Shown: positions 52,474-60,006 of the stretch, piece after piece
Layout of the letters: each line of letters begins with the position of its first letter
Numbering within the stretch: position 1 is the stretch's first letter
Notes under the pieces: generated by a model
Told to the model about the DNA's origin: nothing
The model's input: only the letters and a program-made list of their open reading frames with translations
Database searches by the model: none
NCBI GenBank assembly: GCA_934476085.1
Contig: CAKSNE010000001.1
Coordinates: 146,555 to 210,554, forward strand
Direction of reading: 5' to 3'
DNA from: an uncultured Eubacteriales bacterium
GTDB taxonomy: Bacteria > Bacillota > Clostridia > Oscillospirales > Acutalibacteraceae
DNA length: 64,000 bases
Made by a program: the position numbers and the translations under genes

Positions 52474-55293
52474 ATGAGAGAAAATATTGTTATAAAAGGT
52501 GCGAGAGAAAACAATTTAAAAGATATTGATGTAACAATACCGAGAGATAAACTTGTTGTATTTACAGGGCTTTCGGGTTCGGGTAAATCTTCGCTTGCAT
52601 TTGATACGCTTTATGCCGAAGGTCAACGCAGATATGTTGAATCTTTGTCATCTTATGCGAGAATGTTTTTAGGTCAAATGGAAAAGCCTGATGTTGATAG
52701 CATTGAAGGACTTTCGCCTGCAATATCAATTGACCAAAAAACAACTTCTAAAAACCCTCGTTCAACTGTCGGAACTGTTACCGAGATTTATGATTATATG
52801 CGTCTTTTGTATGCAAGAATCGGTATTCCGCATTGCCCCGTTTGCGGTAAAGAAATTAAACAACAAACAGTTGACCAAATTGTTGATAAAGTTTTAGAAT
52901 TGCCTGAAAATGAGAAAATTCAAATTTTAGCACCGATTGTAAGGGGCAGAAAAGGCGAGTATAAAAAAGAACTCGAGAGTGCCAAAAAATCGGGCTTTGT
53001 CAGAGTTAGAGTTGACGGGAATATTTATGATTTGTCAGAAGAAATTTCGATGGAGAAAAATAAAAAGCATAACATTGAAATTATTGTTGACAGATTGAAA
53101 ATTAACAGTAATATAAAATCACGTCTTGCTGATTCGATTGAAACCGCTGCATCGCTTTCCGATGGACTTGTTTTGGTTGATGTTATTGACGGCGATGAGT
53201 TGTTGTTTTCACAAAATTACGCTTGCCCTGAACATGGAGCGAGTTTTGATGAATTAGCACCAAGAATGTTTTCGTTTAATAATCCGTTTGGTGCTTGCCC
53301 TGAGTGTACAGGTCTTGGAAACTTTTTAAAAGTTGACCCTGAACTTGTTGTGCCTGACCCGTCTTTGCCGATTTCAAAAGAGGCAATTAAAGCGACAGGT
53401 TGGAGCAAACTCAAAGATATGTCTATTGCAAAGATGTATTATAAAGGTCTTGCTAAACATTATAAGTTTTCGCTTGACACACCTTTTGGCGAGTTGCCGA
53501 AAAAAATTCAAGATATTATTTTTTATGGAACAAAAGGCGAAAAAATTGAACTTGACAGAAAATATTGCTATGGTGTTGGCAAGTATATGGTTGATTTTGA
53601 AGGCGTTTGCAACAGTCTTGAACGAAGATACAAAGAGTCTGGCAGTGATTACGCAAAATTTGATATTGAAAATTATATGACTGAAGTTCCTTGTCCAAAA
53701 TGTAACGGCAAAAGACTTTCTCCACAGGCTCTAGCGGTTACAGTCGGCGGCAAAAATATTATGGAACTTTGCGATATGTCGGTTAAAAATTTGCTTAAAT
53801 TTGTTGATAGTCTTGAACTTACGGGCAGAGAAAAATTAATCGGCGAAGGTATTTTAAAAGAAATCAAAGAGCGTTTGGGCTTTTTAAATAGCGTTGGTCT
53901 TCATTATTTAACACTATCTCGTTCAAGCGGAACGCTTTCTGGCGGTGAAGCACAGAGAATTCGTCTTGCAACTCAAATTGGTTCGTCGCTTATGGGCGTT
54001 TTGTATATTCTTGATGAGCCTAGTATCGGACTTCATCAGCGAGATAATGATAAATTGCTTGCAACGCTTAAAAAACTTCGTGATTTAGGCAATACTTTGG
54101 TTGTTGTTGAACATGATGAAGATACAATGCGAGCAGCGGATTATATTGTTGATATTGGTCCGGGAGCAGGTATAAACGGCGGCGAAGTTGTATTTTCAGG
54201 TACACCTAAAGAATTGCTTGAGTGCAAAGACAGTATTACCGGCGATTATCTTTCGGGCAGAAGACAAATCCCTGTTCCGTCTAAGCGTAGAAAAGGTAAC
54301 GGCAATTTTATTAAAGTTGTTGGTGCTAAACAAAACAATCTTAAAAATATTAATGTTAAATTCCCACTTGGCAAATTTATTGCGGTTACAGGCGTTTCAG
54401 GCTCAGGTAAGTCTTCGCTTGTAAACGAAATTTTGTATAAATCAATCGCAAAAACGCTTTATAAAGCAAAAGCAAAGCCGGGCGAGCATAAAGCGATTGA
54501 AGGACTTGAAAACATTGATAAAATAATTAATATCGACCAATCACCGATCGGCAGAACTCCTCGTTCTAACCCTGCAACTTATACCGGCGTGTTTACTGAT
54601 ATTCGTGCGCTTTTTGCTGAAACAAAAGAAGCAAAAATGCGAAATTACAGTCAAGGCAGATTTTCATTTAACGTAAAAGGCGGTCGTTGCGAGGCTTGCG
54701 AGGGCGATGGTATTTTAAAAATTGAAATGCACTTTTTGCCTGATATTTATGTGCCTTGTGAAGTTTGTAAAGGTGCAAGATACAACCGTGAAACCTTGGA
54801 AGTTAAGTATAAAGGTAAAAATATTTACGAAGTTTTAGAGATGACTGTTGAAGAAGGTCTTGAGTTTTTCTCGTCAATTCCTAAAATCCAAAGAAAACTT
54901 CAAACTTTGTATGATGTAGGTCTTGGATATATTAAAATCGGCCAGCCGGCAACTACTTTGTCGGGTGGTGAAGCACAAAGAGTTAAATTATCAACCGAGT
55001 TGTCAAAGCGTTCAACCGGCAGAACTTTGTATATACTTGATGAGCCTACAACAGGTCTTCATACCGCAGATGTTCATAAGTTGATCGAAGTTTTACAATC
55101 ACTTGTTGATACAGGAAATACAATAGTAGTTATCGAACATAACCTTGATGTAATCAAGTCAGCCGACCATATTATTGATATGGGACCTGAAGGCGGCGAT
55201 GAGGGCGGTACGGTTATTGTTGAAGGTACTCCTGAAAAAATTGTTAAGTGTGAAAAGTCTTACACAGGTAAATATCTTAAAAAACTGCTATAA
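52474..55293 (+). CDS. uvrA: Excinuclease ABC subunit A
   Basis: UvrA recognises DNA damage and loads UvrB. The 939-residue protein has two ABC ATPase halves with Walker A motifs GLSGSGKSS and GVSGSGKSS, signature LSGGEAQRIRLATQ and LSGGEAQRVKLSTEL, and zinc modules (CPVCG, CPECTG, CPKCNGKRL, and CEACEGDG with CEVCKG). Complete and canonical. Transcribed with uvrB; uvrC is not in this window. Confidence 0.97.
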   Translation: MRENIVIKGARENNLKDIDVTIPRDKLVVFTGLSGSGKSSLAFDTLYAEGQRRYVESLSSYARMFLGQMEKPDVDSIEGLSPAISIDQKTTSKNPRSTVGTVTEIYDYMRLLYARIGIPHCPVCGKEIKQQTVDQIVDKVLELPENEKIQILAPIVRGRKGEYKKELESAKKSGFVRVRVDGNIYDLSEEISMEKNKKHNIEIIVDRLKINSNIKSRLADSIETAASLSDGLVLVDVIDGDELLFSQNYACPEHGASFDELAPRMFSFNNPFGACPECTGLGNFLKVDPELVVPDPSLPISKEAIKATGWSKLKDMSIAKMYYKGLAKHYKFSLDTPFGELPKKIQDIIFYGTKGEKIELDRKYCYGVGKYMVDFEGVCNSLERRYKESGSDYAKFDIENYMTEVPCPKCNGKRLSPQALAVTVGGKNIMELCDMSVKNLLKFVDSLELTGREKLIGEGILKEIKERLGFLNSVGLHYLTLSRSSGTLSGGEAQRIRLATQIGSSLMGVLYILDEPSIGLHQRDNDKLLATLKKLRDLGNTLVVVEHDEDTMRAADYIVDIGPGAGINGGEVVFSGTPKELLECKDSITGDYLSGRRQIPVPSKRRKGNGNFIKVVGAKQNNLKNINVKFPLGKFIAVTGVSGSGKSSLVNEILYKSIAKTLYKAKAKPGEHKAIEGLENIDKIINIDQSPIGRTPRSNPATYTGVFTDIRALFAETKEAKMRNYSQGRFSFNVKGGRCEACEGDGILKIEMHFLPDIYVPCEVCKGARYNRETLEVKYKGKNIYEVLEMTVEEGLEFFSSIPKIQRKLQTLYDVGLGYIKIGQPATTLSGGEAQRVKLSTELSKRSTGRTLYILDEPTTGLHTADVHKLIEVLQSLVDTGNTIVVIEHNLDVIKSADHIIDMGPEGGDEGGTVIVEGTPEKIVKCEKSYTGKYLKKLL

Positions 55294-55332
55294 AATGTTT
55301 ACAACTTGTTAAATTATTCAATAATTCTTTAT

Positions 55333-55340
55333 GATATAAT
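55333..55340 (+). promoter_or_regulatory. Extended -10 before the DUF5685 gene
   Basis: An extended -10 GATATAAT preceded by T (TGATATAAT) lies 31 bp before ATG 55371; no good -35 at normal spacing. TTGTTA at 55306 is too far away. Confidence 0.4.
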
Positions 55341-55370
55341 TCAAATAACAGTATTTAGGGGAGCGGTGTT

Positions 55371-56225
55371 ATGTTTGGTTACGTTAAGGCTTATAAGCCT
55401 GAACTGAAAATTGCTGAATATGATACTTACAAAGCTGTTTACTGTTCGCTTTGCAGACAATTAGGTAAAGATTACGGAATTTTTGCTAAATTCATTTTGT
55501 CGTTTGACTTTGTTTTTTTGGCAATGTTGAAATTAGGGCTTCAAGATGAATGTTGCAAATACCAAAAAATGCGTTGTCCGTTTAATCCTACAAAAAAGTG
55601 TATGCGACTTGAAAAAGAGTCTGAAGCACTTTCGTTTTCGGCGGCTTGTCTTATAATAATGTTTTATTACAAGCTGCTTGATGATATTCACGATAGCGGG
55701 TTGAAAGGCAAATTACGCAGTGGATTGATTTATCCGATTTTTAACCATTATCGAAAAAAGGCGAGAAAAAAATATAGTTTAATTGATGATGAAATTTCAA
55801 AATTAATGAAAAAACAGGCTGAAATTGAAAACGCATCTTCAAATAGCGTTGATATGGCGGCTGAGCCTACGGCTAAAATGCTTGAGTTCATTTTTTCGTT
55901 TGATTGCGAAAATCAAAACGAAAGGCGAATTTTAGAGCGTGTTGGCTACCTTTCAGGCAAGTGGGTTTATTTAATAGACGCACTTGATGATATTGATAAA
56001 GATTTGCGTTACGGTTCGTATAACCCGTTTTTAAAGAAGTACGGTGATGATTTAGTTAGTGCAAAATCTAGCGCTAAAAGTCTTATTAATAACTGCAATG
56101 TTGAACTTTCAAATTCTTTTGAACTTCTTGATTTTAAAAGATATAAAACAATTCTAGGCAATATAATTTATTTAGGTTTGCCGAATGAGTTAAAGAAAAT
56201 TACCAATAAGGAGAATGAAAAATGA
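55371..56225 (+). CDS. DUF5685 family protein
   Basis: The 284-residue helical protein starts MFGYVKAYKPELKIAEYDTY with the family KAVYCSLCRQLGKDYG, has a Cys-rich segment (CCKYQKMRCPFNPTKKCMR) and the DDIHDSGLKGK stretch resembling an acidic metal- or diphosphate-binding patch, and later LIDALDDIDKDLRYGSYNP. Two acidic motifs on helices resemble the layout of terpene-synthase-like folds; that is speculative. Its stop overlaps the J-domain gene (ATGA), so the two act together in expression. Function is unknown. Confidence 0.85.
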   Translation: MFGYVKAYKPELKIAEYDTYKAVYCSLCRQLGKDYGIFAKFILSFDFVFLAMLKLGLQDECCKYQKMRCPFNPTKKCMRLEKESEALSFSAACLIIMFYYKLLDDIHDSGLKGKLRSGLIYPIFNHYRKKARKKYSLIDDEISKLMKKQAEIENASSNSVDMAAEPTAKMLEFIFSFDCENQNERRILERVGYLSGKWVYLIDALDDIDKDLRYGSYNPFLKKYGDDLVSAKSSAKSLINNCNVELSNSFELLDFKRYKTILGNIIYLGLPNELKKITNKENEK

Positions 56226-56833
56226 GCAATCCCTACGAGATTTTAGGTGTAAGCGAAAACGCTTCCGAAGAAGAAATTAAGGCTGCCTACAAAAATCTTG
56301 CTCGAAAATATCATCCTGATAATTATTCTGACAATCCGCTCTCGGATTTGGCAGAAGAAAAGATGAAAGAGATTAATGAAGCTTACGATACTATTATGGC
56401 AAGAAGACGAGATGGCTCATCTAATGGTTCTTCTTATAGCGGAAATTATGGCGGTTCGGGCGTTTATAATGATGTCCGTCAGTTTATTAATCAAAATCGT
56501 CTAGAAGATGCTCAGGAAATTCTTGATGGTGTTGATATTGCAAGCAGAAATGCAGAGTGGTATTTCTTAAACGGCTCTGTTCTTTATCGTCGTGGTTGGT
56601 ATGATGATGCTTTTACTTCATTCTCAACTGCTTGTAGAATGGATCCTAACAATATTGAATATAGAAATGCTCTTAATAGAATTTCAGCACAAAGACACGG
56701 TCAATTCGGCGGTGGCTACAACACAGGCGGATATAACAGCAGTGGCTGTTCAGCTTGTGATTTATGCCAGGGACTTATTTGTGCCGACTGTTGCTGCGAG
56801 TGTATGGGCGGCGACTTAGTTCCTTGTTGCTAA
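56222..56833 (+). CDS. J-domain (DnaJ-like) protein with TPR-like helices and Cys-rich C-terminus
   Basis: The first 65 residues are a J domain with the HPD motif (ARKYHPDNYSDNPL), which recruits Hsp70. A Gly/Ser/Tyr-rich linker follows, then TPR-like helices (WYFLNGSVLYRRGWYDDAFT), another Gly-rich stretch, and a tail with ten Cys in about 29 residues (GCSACDLCQGLICADCCCEC). The tail probably binds metal or membranes by acylation; this is inference. The start overlaps the DUF5685 stop by four bases (ATGA). Confidence 0.87.
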   Translation: MSNPYEILGVSENASEEEIKAAYKNLARKYHPDNYSDNPLSDLAEEKMKEINEAYDTIMARRRDGSSNGSSYSGNYGGSGVYNDVRQFINQNRLEDAQEILDGVDIASRNAEWYFLNGSVLYRRGWYDDAFTSFSTACRMDPNNIEYRNALNRISAQRHGQFGGGYNTGGYNSSGCSACDLCQGLICADCCCECMGGDLVPCC

Positions 56834-56865
56834 TATATTTTTTACCATTTTAAAGGGGCGTTTTT

Positions 56866-57423
56866 ATGAATAGAAGTAACTCAAAATTAACAACTATGAT
56901 TTCAGTTTGCGGTCTTTTTGCTGCGTTGTCTGTTGTTATTATGTTAGCTTCTTATCTTGGTGTAACAACCTATGCAGTGCCTGCAATAGCAGGTAGCTTG
57001 CTTGTTATAATATATTTAGAATTTGGCGTAAAATCAGCGTTTACCGTATATATTACGGTAAGCGTTTTGTCGTTTTTAATATGTGAAAAAGAAGCAGCAC
57101 TTTGCTATATATTATTTTTTGGATATTATCCGTTTTTAAAAGGATTTATTGAAAAAATAAAAAATAAAATAATTCAATGGATTTTGAAAATAGCTTTATT
57201 TACAGTTGCTTTTGCACTTGAAATGTGCTTTGCGGTATGGTTTTTAGGAATACCTATAAGCGAAATGAATATGGGCTACGGAACTATCGGATTAGTGGCT
57301 TTTTGTTTGGCTCTTGAAGTTATGTTTGTTGTGTATGATATTGCACTTACAAAGGTTATAACACTTTATTTATTTAGATATAGAGATAACTTTAGAAAAA
57401 TGATGAGATTAAATAAAAAATAG
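56866..57423 (+). CDS. Small integral membrane protein, possibly ECF S-component-like
   Basis: The 185-residue protein has about six hydrophobic segments (VCGLFAALSVVIMLASYL, a long central one and a C-terminal one) and a basic tail (FRKMMRLNKK). The opening SVCGLFAALSVVIML resembles S components of energy-coupling-factor transporters, but no substrate signature is recognised and no energising genes are nearby. It is 32 nt after the J-domain gene and probably co-transcribed. Function is unknown. Confidence 0.65.
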   Translation: MNRSNSKLTTMISVCGLFAALSVVIMLASYLGVTTYAVPAIAGSLLVIIYLEFGVKSAFTVYITVSVLSFLICEKEAALCYILFFGYYPFLKGFIEKIKNKIIQWILKIALFTVAFALEMCFAVWFLGIPISEMNMGYGTIGLVAFCLALEVMFVVYDIALTKVITLYLFRYRDNFRKMMRLNKK

Positions 57424-57440
57424 GGGAAAATTAATTTACA

Positions 57441-58700
57441 ATGGCAGATTATGATGTTGCGGTTATCGGCGGCGGTCCTGCAGGAATGTTTTCGGCAGGA
57501 CTTATAGCACAAGCCGGTAATCGTGTTGCTTTAATTGAAAAAAATGAAAAAGTCGGCAGAAAGTTGCTTATAACAGGCAAGGGCAGATGTAATATAACAA
57601 ATATGTCTGATAAGAACGATTTAATTGCTGCCTTAACTAAAAACAGCAAGTTTATGTATAGTGCTTTTTCAAATTTTGACGCTTATGATACAGTTGCGTT
57701 TTTTGAAGATAACGGTGTACCGATAAAAGTTGAGCGTGGAAACAGAGTTTTTCCTGTTTCTGATAAAGCGGTCGATGTTGTTGATTGTCTTTATAATTTT
57801 GTAAAATATAATGGTGTTGAAATTTTAAATAATACTGTTAGTAATGTTTTAAAAAATAATAATGGTACATTTACCGTTAAACTTGATGAATTAACCGAGA
57901 TTACAAGTGAATATGTTGTTATTGCAACAGGCGGTAAGTCATATCCGAAAACCGGCTCAACAGGCGACGGATATACTTTTGCTGAAAAATTAGGACACAG
58001 TATTGTAAAACCGAAAGGTTCTTTAGTGCCTTTAAATGTTGCCGAAGGTGCTGCCGCCGAATGTCAGGGGTTATCGCTTAAAAATGTTGCAATTAAAGTT
58101 ATAGATACAAATAATAAAAAAACTGTTTACAGCGACTTTGGCGAAATGTTGTTTACTCATTTTGGACTTTCAGGACCAATGATTTTATCGGCATCAGCTC
58201 ATATAAGAGACGCTAAAAACGGTCAATATAAAATTCATATTGATTTAAAACCGGCGTTAGATGAAGAAAAATTAGACAATAGAATATTGAGAGATTTTTC
58301 AGAAAATTCCAATAAAATCTTGTCCAATTCTTTATCAAAACTATTGCCATCTAAACTAATTCCTGTTATAATAAAAGTTAGTGGTTTAAACGGTGAATTA
58401 AAAGTAAATCAGATTACAAAACTTCAGCGTGAAAGCCTTGTTAAAACAATAAAAGATTTTTCATTTACCGTTACTTCACTTCGTCCTGTTGAAGAAGCAA
58501 TTGTTACTTCTGGCGGTGTTGACTGTAACGAGATAAACCCGAAAAATATGTGTTCAAAAATAGTTGATAAGCTTTATTTTGCGGGTGAAGTTATTGATGT
58601 AGACGCTTATACGGGCGGATTTAATTTGCAAATAGCTTTTTCAACCGCTTATTGTGCGGCTAAAGATATTGATAAAAGATTAAAAGGGGAAAATTTATGA
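57441..58700 (+). CDS. BaiN/HI0933-like NAD(P)/FAD-dependent oxidoreductase
   Basis: A flavoprotein of the HI0933 family, to which the bile acid BaiN and aminoacetone oxidases belong. The 419-residue protein starts DVAVIGGGPAGMFSAGLIAQ, then KLLITGKGRCNITN, later GKSYPKTGSTGDGY and the final GEVIDVDAYTGGFNLQIAFS that binds FAD. The physiological substrate is unknown. It overlaps cmk by four bases (ATGA). Confidence 0.9.
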   Translation: MADYDVAVIGGGPAGMFSAGLIAQAGNRVALIEKNEKVGRKLLITGKGRCNITNMSDKNDLIAALTKNSKFMYSAFSNFDAYDTVAFFEDNGVPIKVERGNRVFPVSDKAVDVVDCLYNFVKYNGVEILNNTVSNVLKNNNGTFTVKLDELTEITSEYVVIATGGKSYPKTGSTGDGYTFAEKLGHSIVKPKGSLVPLNVAEGAAAECQGLSLKNVAIKVIDTNNKKTVYSDFGEMLFTHFGLSGPMILSASAHIRDAKNGQYKIHIDLKPALDEEKLDNRILRDFSENSNKILSNSLSKLLPSKLIPVIIKVSGLNGELKVNQITKLQRESLVKTIKDFSFTVTSLRPVEEAIVTSGGVDCNEINPKNMCSKIVDKLYFAGEVIDVDAYTGGFNLQIAFSTAYCAAKDIDKRLKGENL

Positions 58701-59362
58701 TTTCTGTTGCAATAGATGGACCTGCAGGTGCAGGTAAAAGTACAATAGCTAAGTTAGTTTCTAAAAAATTAGGTTATATTTATATTGATACAGGTGCACT
58801 CTATCGTTCAATCGGCTACTTCGTTATGTCAAATGGCGGTGATGTTGAAAACGCCGATAGCGTTGTATCGTTCTTGCCTAAAATATCAGCAGAAATTAAG
58901 TTTATTGATGGTGTTCAGCATGTTTTTGTAAATGATGAAGATGTTAGCGATAAAATAAGAACCGAAGAAGTATCTCGTGCTGCTTCAAGAGTTTCCGCTA
59001 TTCCTAAAGTTAGAGAATTTTTGCTTGAACTTCAAAGAGATTTTGCTAAAAAATATAATGTTGTTATGGATGGCAGAGATATCGGCACAGTTGTTTTGCC
59101 AAATGCCGAAGTAAAAATTTTCTTAACTGCCTCTGCTGAAGAAAGAGCAAACAGACGTTATAAAGAACAGGTTGAAAGAGGCCTTGAAGTTAATTATGAT
59201 GAAATTTTAAAAGATATTAAAGATAGAGATTATCGTGATGAGCATAGAGAAATAGCTCCGCTGAAATGTGCTGATGATGGAGTTTTTCTTGATACATCTG
59301 ATTATAATATTGAACAAAGTGCCGATGCGGTTATAAAAATTATTAACGAAAAAATTAACTAA
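58697..59362 (+). CDS. cmk: Cytidylate kinase
   Basis: Phosphorylates CMP and dCMP with ATP. The 221-residue protein has P-loop GPAGAGKST, the CMP-binding DTGALYRSIGY, DGRDIGTVVLPNA, and RDYRDEHREIAPLK. It is coupled to the preceding flavoprotein and followed by plsC and the IspH-S1 gene, the conserved cmk-plsC-ispH-rpsA order of Clostridia. Confidence 0.95.
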   Translation: MISVAIDGPAGAGKSTIAKLVSKKLGYIYIDTGALYRSIGYFVMSNGGDVENADSVVSFLPKISAEIKFIDGVQHVFVNDEDVSDKIRTEEVSRAASRVSAIPKVREFLLELQRDFAKKYNVVMDGRDIGTVVLPNAEVKIFLTASAEERANRRYKEQVERGLEVNYDEILKDIKDRDYRDEHREIAPLKCADDGVFLDTSDYNIEQSADAVIKIINEKIN

Positions 59363-59376
59363 AAGGGGAATTTATT

Positions 59377-60006
59377 TTGAAAAATAATGCCCATAAACAA
59401 ACTAAATTTATCGGAGTTTTAAGAGCTATTATAAGTCCGATTGTAAGATTACTTTTCAGAGTGAAAATTGAAGGAATGGAAAACTTGCCTGAAAGCGGCG
59501 GTTATGTTTTTGCTTCTAATCATATTTCACTTATGGATCCTGTTTTTTGGCTCGTTATTACCAAAAAACGAATTCGTTATATGGCAAAACAGGAACTTTT
59601 TAAACCAAAGCCTTTTGCTTGGCTTTTGAAAAAAGCAGGAGTTTTTGGTGTATCTCGTGAAGGCGGAAATGTCGGAAGCGTGAATTATGCTATTGATATA
59701 GTTAAAGACGGTGGTATTTTGGGAATTTTCCCGGAAGGCACTCGTTCAAAAGATGGTAAGCCCGGCAAAGCAAAAGCCGGTGTTGCGTTTATTGCAAATG
59801 CGACAGGAGCAGATGTTTTACCTATGGCTGTAATTGTTAAAAATAAGGTTCGTCCTTTTCATAAAACAATTTTAAAAATCGGTAAGCCTATTCCTCATGA
59901 TGAAATTCATTTTGAAGGAACTGACAGAAAAGGACTTCGTAATGCAACTACCAGAATAATGGATGAAATTACTTTTCTTTGGGAGAACGGACAAAATGAA
60001 CTCTAA
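59377..60006 (+). CDS. plsC: 1-acyl-glycerol-3-phosphate acyltransferase
   Basis: Adds the second acyl chain in phosphatidic acid synthesis at the membrane. The 209-residue protein has NHISLMDPVFW (HX4D catalytic motif) and FPEGTRSKDGKPGKAKAG. The start is TTG 59377 after AAAGGGG. It overlaps the IspH-S1 gene by 11 nt. Confidence 0.93.
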   Translation: MKNNAHKQTKFIGVLRAIISPIVRLLFRVKIEGMENLPESGGYVFASNHISLMDPVFWLVITKKRIRYMAKQELFKPKPFAWLLKKAGVFGVSREGGNVGSVNYAIDIVKDGGILGIFPEGTRSKDGKPGKAKAGVAFIANATGADVLPMAVIVKNKVRPFHKTILKIGKPIPHDEIHFEGTDRKGLRNATTRIMDEITFLWENGQNEL

